The notes: generated by a model not told the origin, from the sequence alone. 64,000 nt of DNA from Actinopolyspora saharensis (GCF_900100925.1 NZ_FNKO01000002.1:2418001-2482000), one strand, 5' to 3'. Counted from the stretch's first letter, positions 24,603 through 33,513 are shown. Program-made: numbers and translations.

Positions 24603-25280
24603 GTGCAACCCGAAATTTCCTCCCCAGTGCCGAGGGGCGGCGGTGCGCCGTACCCCCGGAACAACGTCGGGGACGTGTCAGGTCGTGCTCGAACCTCCGG
24701 GCGCGCCCCCGTGGAGCTGGTCGACAGCGATCACGGTGCGGAGTGGGCCGCCGCCGAGCGTTTCGGGTCCCCCGAAGCGGTGCTGCGCTTCCTGGCCGCG
24801 GTGCTCCGGGCGAAGTCCGTGGTCGAGGTCGACGGTTCGACCTCCACCGCGCTCGCGTTGTGCGAGGGAATGGTCGCGGAAGGCACACTGACCTGCATCA
24901 CGCTGGACACGGAGGTGCAGCGTTCCGTGCGCAGCGCCGTCGCCGAGGCCGAGATGTCGACCCACCGGCTGCGCATGATCACCGAGGTGGCCTCCGGAGT
25001 GCTGCCCAAGCTGGCCGAGGGGGCCTACGACCTGGTGCACATCGTGGTCGGCGGCGCCAGGACGGCCACCTTGCTGGAACTCGCGACTCCGCTGCTGCGC
25101 CCGGGCGGGACGCTGGTCCTCAACGGGGCGTTCGAGCGGGGCCGCGGCACCGACCGGTTCGGAGCTGACGGGAGTCCGCGCATGGCGCGCGAGGCGTTGC
25201 ACGCGATCCACGCGGACCCCCGCCTCGTTCCGGTGGCCCTGCCGACGGGAAGCGGGCTGCTCGCGATCGCCCGCGACTGA
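24603..25280 (+). CDS. O-methyltransferase-fold protein, motifs degenerate (Rv1220c position)
   Basis: The 225-residue protein has the overall pattern of a class I SAM O-methyltransferase (AVLRFLAAVLRAKSVVEV, then alternating strands, then LLRPGGTLVLNGA). It sits divergent from sigE exactly where mycobacteria carry the O-methyltransferase Rv1220c. Two key motifs are weak. The glycine-rich SAM loop after VVEV reads DGSTSTALAL, and the usual metal-binding FIDADK-type strand is VHIVVGGAR. The protein may bind SAM poorly or have another role. GTG 24603 fits a leaderless start; the first ~45 residues are disordered. Confidence 0.75.
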   Translation: MQPEISSPVPRGGGAPYPRNNVGDVSGRARTSGRAPVELVDSDHGAEWAAAERFGSPEAVLRFLAAVLRAKSVVEVDGSTSTALALCEGMVAEGTLTCITLDTEVQRSVRSAVAEAEMSTHRLRMITEVASGVLPKLAEGAYDLVHIVVGGARTATLLELATPLLRPGGTLVLNGAFERGRGTDRFGADGSPRMAREALHAIHADPRLVPVALPTGSGLLAIARD

Positions 25281-25327
25281 TCCCCGCCGCCCCGCCGGAC
25301 TCGGGGCCGTGCGACGTCACCGCGCCC

Positions 25328-25362
25328 GCGAGCGGGAGGCCCGCCGAGCGGGCCCCGCTCGC
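25328..25362. terminator. bidirectional hairpin between convergent genes
   Basis: GCGAGCGGG (25328-25336) pairs with CCCGCTCGC (25354-25362), and a second small stem sits in the loop. It is placed between the 3' ends of the O-methyltransferase-like gene and mrp, so it probably terminates both. Confidence 0.55.
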
Positions 25363-25387
25363 GCGACCGCGGACGTGAGGAACCCGA

Positions 25388-26527
25388 TCAGGCGGGCGAA
25401 ACGGACAACAGCTGGCCAGCCAGCCCGCGCGCCCTGGTGGACAGCTTCTTGGCCACGTCGTTGAGCACCGTGCTCGCGGGGGAGTCGGGGTCCTGCAGGA
25501 CGAGCGGAGCACCGCTGTCACCGGACTCCCGGAGACGAGTGTCGAGCGGGACCTGGCCCAGCAGCGGGACCTCCGAGCCCACCGAGCGGGTCAGCGACTC
25601 GGAGACGATCTGACCGCCCCCGGAACCGAAGACCTCGACGCGCTGGCCGTCCTCGAGCTCCATCCAGGACATGTTCTCGACGACTCCGGCGAGCCGCTGC
25701 CGCGTCTGCATGGCGATCGCACCGGCGCGCTCGGCCACCTCGGCCGCGGCCTGCTGCGGTGTGGTCACGACCAGGATCTCCGCGTTCGGGATCAGCTGGG
25801 CCGTCGACAGCGCCACGTCGCCCGTGCCGGGCGGGAGGTCGAGCAGCAGGACGTCGAGGTCGCCCCAGAAGACGTCGGACAGGAACTGCTGGAGCGCCCG
25901 GTGCAGCATCGGACCACGCCACACGACCGGTGTGTTGCCGGGGGTGAACATGCCGATGGAGATCAGCTTGACCCCGTGCGCCTGGGGCGGCATGATCATG
26001 TTCTCGACCTGGGTGGGCTTGCTCTCGGTCCCCAGCATCCGGGGCACGGAGTGACCGTAGATGTCGGCGTCGACGACGCCGACGGAGAGTCCGCGCTCGG
26101 CCATGGAAGCGGCGAGGTTGACCGTCACGCTGGACTTGCCTACACCGCCCTTCCCGGAGGCGACGCAGTAGACCCTGGTCAGCGAGCCGGGCTCGGCGAA
26201 CGGGATGCGGGGTTCCTCCGCGTCGCCCCGCAGCTGCTTGCGGAGCTCGGTGCGTTGCTCGTCGCTCATCACGTCGAGCTCGACCTCGACCGAGCCGACG
26301 CCGGAGACCTCGGAGACCGCCGAATCGACCCGCTGGGTGATGGTTTCCCGCATCGGGCACCCTTGCACGGTCAGGTAAACACCGACCTTGACGTCACCGT
26401 CGGAACCGATGGTCACGTCCTTGACCATGCCGAGCTCGGTGATCGGCTTGTGGATCTCCGGGTCCTCCACCTTGGTGAGGGCCTGCCGCACCGCGTCCTC
26501 GGTGGGAGTGGGCTGAGTTGTGGTCAC
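25388..26527 (-). CDS. mrp: Mrp/NBP35-family Fe-S cluster carrier ATPase
   Basis: The 379-residue protein has an N-terminal MIP18/DUF59 domain (VEDPEIHKPITELGMVKDV, CPMRETI) and a P-loop ATPase domain with the deviant Walker A motif SGKGGVGKSS around residues 124-133, followed by DADIYGHSVPRMLG and DLPPGTGDV. Such proteins carry or assemble Fe-S clusters for apo-enzymes. The cysteine pair often found near the C-terminus is not obvious here. The GTG at 26527 gives the usual length, although the ribosome-binding site is poorly spaced. It lies in the same order after sigE-htrA-tatB as in mycobacteria. Confidence 0.92.
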   Translation of the reverse strand: MTTTQPTPTEDAVRQALTKVEDPEIHKPITELGMVKDVTIGSDGDVKVGVYLTVQGCPMRETITQRVDSAVSEVSGVGSVEVELDVMSDEQRTELRKQLRGDAEEPRIPFAEPGSLTRVYCVASGKGGVGKSSVTVNLAASMAERGLSVGVVDADIYGHSVPRMLGTESKPTQVENMIMPPQAHGVKLISIGMFTPGNTPVVWRGPMLHRALQQFLSDVFWGDLDVLLLDLPPGTGDVALSTAQLIPNAEILVVTTPQQAAAEVAERAGAIAMQTRQRLAGVVENMSWMELEDGQRVEVFGSGGGQIVSESLTRSVGSEVPLLGQVPLDTRLRESGDSGAPLVLQDPDSPASTVLNDVAKKLSTRARGLAGQLLSVSPA

Positions 26528-26709
26528 GGCTACGCGACACCGACCTTTCCTGCGCTGGTGTGCCACCCCATATGCTACGGGCGAGTACGGGTGGGATCAC
26601 AGCCCGACCGGCCTTCCGTGTCGGCGGGCCACCGGCAGCCGCTCCCGCGCGCACCCGCGAGGTCCGGTTCGCGTCGGGGCGAGCGGTCCGGGGCGGCCTG
26701 CGGTTCGGG

Positions 26710-27045
26710 TCATTGCTCCACGGGGGGCGCCTCGGGCGAGGAGTTCACCGCCCGGGCCAGGTCGAGCGCGGCCAGGTCGGCGAACAGCCACCCGTTCGGC
26801 GGCAGCGGGGTGTTGGGTGCCGCCTGCAGGGCACGGATCAGCTCGGCCACTTCGGAGGCATTCGAGGGATCCGCTGAATTCGCCGACTCGACCAGGTCCC
26901 GCCACTGCTGATCGGTGCCCTCCTCGAGCACGATCCCGCGGATCCTGGTCAGCAGCGCGGTGACGCTGCTGCTGGCCGACTCGGGAACGGTTTCGAGCTG
27001 GTCGAGACGAGCCGTCGCCTCCCGGACTTCTTCGATCGGTGCCAT
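26710..27045 (-). CDS. small hypothetical protein
   Basis: A 111-residue, acidic, helical soluble protein starting MAPIEEVREATARLDQLE and containing a WRDLVESANSADPSN segment. It is upstream of mrp on the same strand, 182 bp away. I do not recognise the family. Codon choice is strongly G/C at third positions, which supports it being a real gene. Confidence 0.6.
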   Translation of the reverse strand: MAPIEEVREATARLDQLETVPESASSSVTALLTRIRGIVLEEGTDQQWRDLVESANSADPSNASEVAELIRALQAAPNTPLPPNGWLFADLAALDLARAVNSSPEAPPVEQ

Positions 27046-27265
27046 GTCGTCCCGTCTCCCGTTTCGGGTGTGCTCCGTTCGGTGGCTCCCCGCGCCGCGG
27101 AGTCGCGGGGTCGCCCTCCGGGCGAAGCGACGCGAGGGTCGACTTCGCCGGACATGGTAGTGCCCGGCGGTGCTGGTTCTCCGGTGTGCCCGCGGGCCGC
27201 GTCACCGGCGCGGTTCCGCGCGTCGTGCGCGCAACTCCGCGGGTCGGACTCGTGGTCGCGGCGAA

Positions 27266-27271
27266 TATACT
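27266..27271 (+). promoter_or_regulatory. candidate promoter of the CoA-ester lyase gene
   Basis: TATACT is the best -10 match in the 312-bp divergent region before the TTG at 27358, leaving a leader of about 80 nt. No clear -35 is seen. The rest of the gap holds no gene. Confidence 0.4.
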
Positions 27272-27357
27272 CCGGCGCGCGGTCGGGCCGACTCCTGAGG
27301 AGCCGCTCCCCGGAGGGTCCCGGACCGGTTTTCCGCCCCGGTAGGAGGTGCAGTTCA

Positions 27358-28317
27358 TTGACCGCCGCACAGCGCTCCCGACGCAGCTGCCTCGCCGTCC
27401 CCGGCTCAGCGCCCAGGATGATCGAGAAGGCGCGCGGACTGCCCGTGGACCAGTTCTTCCTGGATCTGGAGGACGCGGTGGCCCCGCTAGCCAAGGCCGA
27501 GGCGCGCGGCGCGGTCGTCGACGCGTTGAACGCGGGCGGCTGGGGGGACAAGATCCGCACGGTTCGGGTGAACGCGCTGGACACCGCGTGGACCTACCGC
27601 GACGTGGTGGACGTGGTCGAGGGCGCCGGCGCCGCGCTGGACACCCTCATGCTGCCCAAGGTCTCCGGTGCGGATCAGGTCCGCTGGCTGGACCTGACGC
27701 TCTTCCAGCTGGAGAAGGCCCTCGGGCTGCCGGCCTCCTCGATAGGCATCGAGGCGCAGATCGAGGACGCGAAGGGGCTGGCCGAGGTCGACTCGATCGC
27801 GGCCTCCTCGTCCCGGCTCGAGGCGCTGATCTTCGGGCCCGCCGATTTCATGGCCTCGATCAACATGCCCTCGCTCGTCGTCGGGGAGCAGCCCCCCGGC
27901 TACGACGTCGGCGACGCCTACCACTACGTGCTCATGCGACTGCTCACTGCCGCGCGGGCGAACGGGTTGCAGGCAGTGGACGGCCCCTACCTGCAGATCA
28001 GGGACGCGGAGGGGCTGCGTCGCGTCGCGGGGCGTTCCGCCGCGCTCGGGCTGGACGGCAAGTGGGTGCTGCACCCCGCGCAGGTGGACGAGGTGAACGG
28101 GATCTTCTCGCCGAACCAGCGGGACTACGACCGCGCGGAGAACATCCTCGACGCCTACGCCTGGTACACCTCCGATGAGGGAGGTAGGCGCGGGGCGGTC
28201 ATGCTGGGTGACGAGATGATCGACGAGGCCTCCCGCAAGATGGCCCTGGTGGTGGCGGGCAAGGGGCGCGCGGCCGGGTTGAGCCGCACCGAGCCCTGGC
28301 AGCCCCCGCAGGACTGA
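27358..28317 (+). CDS. HpcH/HpaI-fold CoA-ester lyase (CitE/malyl-CoA lyase type)
   Basis: The 319-residue protein begins with a TTG start preceded by AGGAGGT at the ideal distance and continues CLAVPGSAPRMIEKA, FFLDLEDAV and EAQIEDAKGL, which carry the Arg, Asp/Glu and Mg-ligand residues of the CitE-like aldolase/lyase family. The long C-terminal arm (KWVLHPAQVDEVN ... GDEMIDEASRKMALVVAG) resembles L-malyl-CoA/beta-methylmalyl-CoA lyases and (3S)-malyl-CoA thioesterases more than citrate lyase beta subunits. No citrate lyase partners are present. The exact CoA ester used cannot be told from sequence. Confidence 0.85.
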   Translation: MTAAQRSRRSCLAVPGSAPRMIEKARGLPVDQFFLDLEDAVAPLAKAEARGAVVDALNAGGWGDKIRTVRVNALDTAWTYRDVVDVVEGAGAALDTLMLPKVSGADQVRWLDLTLFQLEKALGLPASSIGIEAQIEDAKGLAEVDSIAASSSRLEALIFGPADFMASINMPSLVVGEQPPGYDVGDAYHYVLMRLLTAARANGLQAVDGPYLQIRDAEGLRRVAGRSAALGLDGKWVLHPAQVDEVNGIFSPNQRDYDRAENILDAYAWYTSDEGGRRGAVMLGDEMIDEASRKMALVVAGKGRAAGLSRTEPWQPPQD

Positions 28318-28361
28318 GCCCGCGGGAGCGGACCGGACGCCACGCCCCGGACATCCCCGCG

Positions 28362-29012
28362 GTGCGTGGTAAGGAACCCTTGGCCTCCCGTTCACCCCGC
28401 GTGCGTGGTGCGGGCATCCCTCCGGTGCGCAGGCTGTGCGTGTTCGTTCGCCGGTACTGGGAGACCGCGGTGTTCGTCGGATCGGATCGCGCGGTGGCGC
28501 TGGGGTGGGACGGTGCTCTCGTCCTGCGGGAACGCGGCGGTGCGCGACTGACCAGCGGAGCTGACGAGCTCCTGCGGGGGGCGCGTGCGGCCTCCATCCC
28601 GGTCGTAGTGCTGACCGGGACCGCTGTGGACCGGGTGGCCTCCGAGGCGCGACGGCTGCGCGTCGCGGAGGGGCTCGCCATCGTGATCGCCGGGGTGGAG
28701 GACGAGGCGGCCGAGCTGCGCGCGCTGGCGACCGAGTACCCGTGCCTGGCACGGGTGGCCGGTTCGGAGGAGGAGATTCGCGCCGCGCGCCGAGCGGGGG
28801 TGCTCGCGTTCGGGTTCTCCGGTGGCGGGGTGGCCGGGGCGCGGTTGCGTGCGGCCGGGGCCGAGGCGGTGCTTCCCCGGCTGGACCGTGCGCTGGCCCT
28901 GCGGGTGACCGCGCGGCGCCTGTTCACCGTCTCCGGGGGAGCCCTGATCGAGCGGTTCTCCCGTGCCGGTCGTGCCCGCTTCGCGCGGCGAGGCCGAGCG
29001 TCCGGCGGATGA
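28362..29012 (+). CDS. HAD-like protein with degraded active site
   Basis: The 216-residue protein follows the order of a small HAD hydrolase: AVALGWDGALVL (motif I position), IPVVVLTGTA (motif II) and EEEIRAARRAGVLAFGFSGGG (C-terminal motif IV region). The first aspartate of the DxD nucleophile motif is replaced by glycine, and the GDxxxD-like motif has become AGSEEE. It may therefore be a non-catalytic relative. The start is uncertain: GTG 28362 is used, while a TTG at 28380 has AAGGA nearby. It is 44 bp from the lyase gene in the same direction. Confidence 0.6.
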   Translation: MRGKEPLASRSPRVRGAGIPPVRRLCVFVRRYWETAVFVGSDRAVALGWDGALVLRERGGARLTSGADELLRGARAASIPVVVLTGTAVDRVASEARRLRVAEGLAIVIAGVEDEAAELRALATEYPCLARVAGSEEEIRAARRAGVLAFGFSGGGVAGARLRAAGAEAVLPRLDRALALRVTARRLFTVSGGALIERFSRAGRARFARRGRASGG

Positions 29013-29232
29013 TACCGGAATCAGCGGTCTCGACAACTCGGTCGCGGAGGGTCGAGAACTCTCGTCACTCTTCGTGCTCGTTCTGTTGTCGTGTGTTCGC
29101 TTCCGCCCGCGTGGCCCGGCCCGCCGTGGTGCGGAGCGGCGGTGCCCACTTGTTTCCGGGGTGATTCCACAGTGTGGCCTTTTCATGTCCCCGGCGTGAT
29201 GAGCGATTTCCGTGGTTCGTTATTCCATTCCT

Positions 29233-29276
29233 GTTCATCTCGGTTGATTCGCCACGTCACCTTTTCGGTTTAACGT
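29233..29276 (+). promoter_or_regulatory. AT-rich pst promoter region with GTTCA-type direct repeats
   Basis: The 328-bp gap before pstS is unusually A+T-rich for this genome. GTTCATCTCG (29233-29242) and GTTGATTCGC (29243-29252) are adjacent related repeats followed by CACGTCACCT, resembling Streptomyces PHO boxes. TAACGT at 29271-29276 is a plausible -10. Phosphate control by a PhoP/RegX3-type regulator is inferred, not shown. Confidence 0.35.
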
Positions 29277-29340
29277 TTTCACTGCCAGTGCAGACCTCGG
29301 CCGGTGAGCCCGGTCGCAGCAGCGTGAAAAGGGGCTACCT

Positions 29341-30432
29341 GTGCAGCGCAGTATTGTCAGACGTGTTGTCGCCGGTGCGGCGGTAACGACGCTGACCCTG
29401 GTTCTCGGAGCATGTGGTGCCGCCAACGAGGAGTCCGGGTCGGGCGACGGTTCGGGACTGTCCGGAACTCTCGACGGCGCCGGTGCCAGCTCCCAAGAGG
29501 CCGCACAGCAGGCCTGGCGCGCGGCGTTCTCCGAGAAGAATCCCGACCTCACGATCAACTACTCGCCCATCGGCTCCGGCGGTGGACGCGAGCGCTTCGT
29601 CTCTGGGGCCAGCGACTTCGGCGGCACCGACGCCGCGCTGGAAGGCGAAGAGCTGTCCAAGGCCAAGGAGCGCTGCGGCAAGCTCGTCGAGCTCCCGGTG
29701 TACGTCTCCCCGGTCGCGGTGTCCTTCAACCTCGAGGGCATCGACAAGCTGAACCTTCCCCCCGAGACGATCGCCAAGATCTTCAACCAGCAGATCACCA
29801 AGTGGAACGCCCCGGAGATCGCCAAGGCCAATCCGGGCGTTGACCTGCCCGATACCCCCATCACCCCGGTGAACCGCTCCGACGAGTCCGGCACGACGGA
29901 GAACTTCACCGACTACCTGGCCACTGCCGCGCCGAACGCCTGGCCCCACGAGGTGAGCGGTGACTGGCCGGTTCCCGGCGGCGAGGCGGCCAAGGGCACC
30001 TCCGGAGTCAAGAGCGCCATCGACGCCGGTCAGGGAACCATCGGCTACCTGGACGCCAGCCAGGCCGGTGACCTGGGACAGGTGGCCGTCGGGGTCGGCG
30101 ACGAGTTCGTCTCCTACTCCCCCGAGGCCGCTGCCAAGGTGCTGGAGGTCTCCGAGCGCAAGAAGAACCAGGGCGAGCACGTGTTCGCCTACGACCTGGC
30201 GCGGGACACCACCCAGTCGGGGACTTACCCCATCGTGCTGGTCTCCTACGGGATGGCCTGCGCCAACTACGACAACGCCGAGACGGGTGAGCTCGTCCGC
30301 TCCTACTTCCAGTACATCCTGAGTGAGGAGGGGCAGCAGAAGGCGGCCGACGCGGCGGGCTCCGCTCCCATCTCCCAGGCACTGCGCGAAAAGCTGCGCC
30401 CGGCCGTCGAAGCCATCGGTTCGAACGGCTGA
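29341..30432 (+). CDS. pstS: phosphate ABC transporter substrate-binding lipoprotein PstS
   Basis: The 363-residue precursor has a signal peptide ending in the lipobox LGAC (Cys25), so it is a lipoprotein on the outer face of the membrane. The mature part has GAGASSQEAAQQAW, SGASDFGGTDA and NRSDESGTTENF, the serine/Asp phosphate-binding loops of PstS. The GTG at 29341 gives a short positively charged n-region (QRSIVRR). It heads the pstSCAB operon; stacked hairpins after its stop probably raise its level above that of the permease genes. Confidence 0.95.
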   Translation: MQRSIVRRVVAGAAVTTLTLVLGACGAANEESGSGDGSGLSGTLDGAGASSQEAAQQAWRAAFSEKNPDLTINYSPIGSGGGRERFVSGASDFGGTDAALEGEELSKAKERCGKLVELPVYVSPVAVSFNLEGIDKLNLPPETIAKIFNQQITKWNAPEIAKANPGVDLPDTPITPVNRSDESGTTENFTDYLATAAPNAWPHEVSGDWPVPGGEAAKGTSGVKSAIDAGQGTIGYLDASQAGDLGQVAVGVGDEFVSYSPEAAAKVLEVSERKKNQGEHVFAYDLARDTTQSGTYPIVLVSYGMACANYDNAETGELVRSYFQYILSEEGQQKAADAAGSAPISQALREKLRPAVEAIGSNG

Positions 30433-30436
30433 GCCG

Positions 30437-30464
30437 CTCGTTCCCCACGCCGGAAGGGAACGAG
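30437..30464 (+). terminator. pstS-pstC hairpin 1
   Basis: CTCGTTCCC (30437-30445) pairs perfectly with GGGAACGAG (30456-30464), starting 4 nt after the pstS stop. It could stop most transcripts or protect the pstS 3' end from decay. Confidence 0.6.
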
Positions 30465-30468
30465 AGGA

Positions 30469-30488
30469 GTCCCCGCGAACGCGGGGAC
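30469..30488 (+). other. pstS-pstC hairpin 2
   Basis: GTCCCCGC and GCGGGGAC form a perfect 8-bp stem around GAAC, a GNRA-like tetraloop position. It is the second of three consecutive hairpins. Confidence 0.55.
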
Positions 30489-30530
30489 CGGCCGCGAGCC
30501 CGCGGACCGAGATCTCGACCAGCGGTGATC

Positions 30531-30566
30531 GCAGCGGCCCGGGACGTTTCCGCCCCGGGCCGCTGC
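30531..30566 (+). other. pstS-pstC hairpin 3
   Basis: GCAGCGGCCCGGG (30531-30543) pairs perfectly with CCCGGGCCGCTGC (30554-30566) across a 10-nt loop, a 13-bp stem and the strongest of the three. It ends 82 nt before the pstC start. Confidence 0.6.
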
Positions 30567-30648
30567 TCACCCGCGAGCGCTCGGCTCGATGGCGGGTTCC
30601 GGCAGTGAAACACCGTCGTCCGACCGGGAATATCCGAAGGGACCGTCC

Positions 30649-31596
30649 GTGAGCAGTATCGGACAAGACGCCGTGCAAGGCCGTCGTGCACGCAAGCGGC
30701 CCGCCGACCAGGCCTTCAGAGGGATCACCACCGGGGCGGGTGTGCTGATCCTGGTGGTGTTGGCGGGAGTGGCCGCTTTCCTGCTGATCGAGGCCTGGCC
30801 CGCCTTCGTGGCGCCCGCGGAGGAGATTCCCGGTGAGGGCGGTCTCGTCGTCTACATCTGGCCGCTGGTGTTCGGCACCCTGCTGGCAGCGGCGCTGGCC
30901 CTGGTGCTCGCCGCCCCGCTCGCCGTGCTCATCGCCCTGTTCATCACGCACTACGCCCCGCGCAGGATCGCCCAGTTCCTGGGCTACGTGATCGACCTGC
31001 TGGCGGCCGTTCCGAGCATCATCTACGGGCTCTGGGGCTTCACGGTCCTGGCGCCCGCCACGCTGGCGCCGACGGGGTGGTTGGCCGAGAACCTCGGTTT
31101 CATCCCGTTCTTCGCGGGCCCGGCCTCCACCACCGGCCGCACCATGTTCACCACCGTGCTGGTGCTGGCCGTGATGATCCTGCCGATCATCACCGCGGTG
31201 ATCCGCGAGGCCTTCCTGCAGACCCCGAAGCTCTTCGAGGAGGCCTCCCTGGCTCTCGGGGCCACCCGGCTGGAGATGATCAGGATGGCCGTGCTCCCGT
31301 TCGGCGGTTCCAGCATCCTGAGCGGTTCCATGCTCGGCCTGGGACGCGCGCTGGGGGAGACGATGGCCGTGGCGATCGTGCTCTCGGCCTCGGGAGGGAT
31401 CTCCTTCAACCTGATCAGCTCCGGCAACCCGGCGACGATCGCGGCCAACATCGCGCTCGAGTTCCCCGAGTCCTCCGGCATCGCCATCGACACCCTGATC
31501 GCGTCCGGCCTGGTGCTGTTCGCCATAACGCTTGTCGTCAACATGATCGCCCGAGCGGTCATCAACCGCCGCACCGACTTCTCCGGAGCCAGTTGA
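30649..31596 (+). CDS. pstC: phosphate ABC transporter permease PstC
   Basis: The 315-residue inner-membrane protein has six predicted membrane helices and the permease EAA-type loop EEASLALGATRLEMIRMAVLP that contacts the ATPase. AAVPSIIYGLWG is characteristic of PstC. GTG 30649 has AAGGGA in good register; in-frame starts further upstream (30589) would overlap the hairpin region's end. The stop overlaps the pstA start (TGATG). Confidence 0.93.
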   Translation: MSSIGQDAVQGRRARKRPADQAFRGITTGAGVLILVVLAGVAAFLLIEAWPAFVAPAEEIPGEGGLVVYIWPLVFGTLLAAALALVLAAPLAVLIALFITHYAPRRIAQFLGYVIDLLAAVPSIIYGLWGFTVLAPATLAPTGWLAENLGFIPFFAGPASTTGRTMFTTVLVLAVMILPIITAVIREAFLQTPKLFEEASLALGATRLEMIRMAVLPFGGSSILSGSMLGLGRALGETMAVAIVLSASGGISFNLISSGNPATIAANIALEFPESSGIAIDTLIASGLVLFAITLVVNMIARAVINRRTDFSGAS

Positions 31597-32684
31597 TGAG
31601 CACCCCCACCCAATCCCGCCCCGCGTCCTCGGAAACGGACCCGCCCGGCGACTCCGCACGACTGGTCCGCGGTTCGCTGCCGCGGTGGGCTCCGTGGGGC
31701 GCCCTGGCAGTGGCGGTCCTGGTGGCCGCGGCCATCGCGGCCATGACGGGTTTCTCCGTCACGCTGTTCGTGCTCCTCGCCGTGGTGCTGTACACGGCGG
31801 GGATGTACGCGTGGTCCCGCACCGCGGAGGGAAGGCGCAAAGCCGCGGACCGCGCCTTCACCGCCGTGGTCACCTCGGCGTTCCTGCTCGCGCTGACTCC
31901 GCTGATCTCCGTGGTGATCACGGTGATCTCGAGGGGAGCGGAGCGCTTCGGCGGAAAGTTCTTCACCTACTCGATGCGCGGAGTGGTCGGGGACGGCGGT
32001 GGCGCCTACCACGCGATCATGGGCACGCTGATCACCAGCGGACTGGCCACGCTGATGTCGGTGCCCATCGGTCTGGCCACCGCGATCTACCTGGTCGAGT
32101 ACGGCGGGGGGCGCCTGGCCCGCGCGATCACGTTCTTCGTCGACGTGATGACGGGCATTCCCTCCATCGTGGCCGGTCTGTTCGCCTACGCGCTGTTCAC
32201 CCTGGTTTTCGGGGCCGGGACCATCAACGGCTTCGCCGGAGCGGTGGCCCTGAGCGTGCTGATGATCCCCATCGTGGTGCGGTCCAGCGAGGAGATGATC
32301 AAGCTGGTTCCGGACGACCTGCGCGAAGCCGCCTTCGCGCTGGGAACGCCGAAGTGGAAGGTGATCCTGCGCGTGGTGCTGCCGACGGCCGTCGCCGGCA
32401 TCAGCACCGGCGTGACGCTGGCCATCGCGCGCGTGATCGGAGAGACCGCCCCGCTGCTCATCGCCACGGGGACCACGGCGAGCACCAACTTCAACCCCTT
32501 CTCCGGGCAGATGGCCACTCTCTCGGTCTTCTCCTACTACGAGTACGCGAGTCCGGGGGTGCCTCCCGAGCCCTACCTGGCGCGTGCCTGGACCGCCGCG
32601 CTGACGCTCATGCTCATCGTGATGGTGCTCAACCTGGTGGCCCGGTCGATCTCCCTGTTCTTCGCGCCGAAAACTCGTAGCTGA
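31596..32684 (+). CDS. pstA: phosphate ABC transporter permease PstA
   Basis: The 362-residue permease has two extra N-terminal membrane helices (residues ~35-75) ahead of the usual six, then DVMTGIPSIVAGLFAYALF and the EAA loop LREAAFALGTPKWKVILRVVLP. It forms the phosphate channel with PstC. The ATG lies within the pstC stop codon, so translation is coupled. The N-terminal extension with its Ser/Asp-rich lead is common in actinobacterial PstA. Confidence 0.93.
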   Translation: MSTPTQSRPASSETDPPGDSARLVRGSLPRWAPWGALAVAVLVAAAIAAMTGFSVTLFVLLAVVLYTAGMYAWSRTAEGRRKAADRAFTAVVTSAFLLALTPLISVVITVISRGAERFGGKFFTYSMRGVVGDGGGAYHAIMGTLITSGLATLMSVPIGLATAIYLVEYGGGRLARAITFFVDVMTGIPSIVAGLFAYALFTLVFGAGTINGFAGAVALSVLMIPIVVRSSEEMIKLVPDDLREAAFALGTPKWKVILRVVLPTAVAGISTGVTLAIARVIGETAPLLIATGTTASTNFNPFSGQMATLSVFSYYEYASPGVPPEPYLARAWTAALTLMLIVMVLNLVARSISLFFAPKTRS

Positions 32685-32710
32685 ACCGCCGAACCGGATA
32701 GGAGCCAGCA

Positions 32711-33490
32711 ATGGCGAAGCGCATCGAAGTCGAGGACCTGGACATCTACTACGGCTCCTTCCGCGCGGTGCGGAACGTGTCCATGACGATCCATCCGCGG
32801 GCGATCACCGCGCTGATCGGCCCGTCCGGCTGTGGCAAGTCCACCTACCTGCGGGCGCTCAACCGGATGCACGAGCTCATCCCGGCCGCACGCGTGGAGG
32901 GAAGGGTCGTCATGGACGACCAGGACCTGTACGCGCCCGGCGTGGACCCGGTCGACGTCCGCAAGCACGTCGGCATGGTCTTCCAGCGGCCGAACCCGTT
33001 CCCCACGATGTCGGTCTACGAGAACGTGGCGGCGGGGCTGCGGCTCAACTACAAGCGGATGCGCAAGTCCGAGGTGGACGACGTCGTCGAGGAGTCGCTG
33101 CGCGGTGCCAACCTCTGGGAGGAGGTCAAGGACCGCCTCAACAAGCCGGGGGCCGGGCTCTCCGGCGGGCAGCAGCAGCGGCTCTGCATAGCCCGTGCCA
33201 TCGCCGTCAAGCCCGGCGTGCTGCTGATGGACGAGCCCTGCTCGTCGCTCGACCCCATCTCGACGCACGCGATCGAGGACCTGATGGCCGAGCTCAAGGA
33301 GAACTACACCATCGTCATCGTCACCCACAACATGCAGCAGGCCGCGCGGGTGAGCAACTACACGGGGTTCTTCAACATCGGCGGAACCGGGGAACCGGGA
33401 GAGCTGGTCGAGATCGACGAGACTCCGACGATCTTCTCGACGCCCACCCACTCCGAGACCGAGGAGTACATCTCCGGTCGCTTCGGTTGA
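32711..33490 (+). CDS. pstB: phosphate ABC transporter ATPase PstB
   Basis: The 259-residue ATPase has Walker [10 protein letters not shown] (37-45), signature LSGGQQQR (150-157), Walker [13 protein letters not shown] with a cysteine typical of PstB, and an H-loop [12 protein letters not shown]. It drives PstCA. ATAGGAG precedes the ATG, 26 bp after pstA. No phoU follows, contrary to many pst operons; the next gene encodes a large patatin-like protein after a 158-bp gap. Confidence 0.96.
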   Translation: MAKRIEVEDLDIYYGSFRAVRNVSMTIHPRAITALIGPSGCGKSTYLRALNRMHELIPAARVEGRVVMDDQDLYAPGVDPVDVRKHVGMVFQRPNPFPTMSVYENVAAGLRLNYKRMRKSEVDDVVEESLRGANLWEEVKDRLNKPGAGLSGGQQQRLCIARAIAVKPGVLLMDEPCSSLDPISTHAIEDLMAELKENYTIVIVTHNMQQAARVSNYTGFFNIGGTGEPGELVEIDETPTIFSTPTHSETEEYISGRFG

Positions 33491-33513
33491 TCGGCGCTTC
33501 CGCGGCCGCCGAG

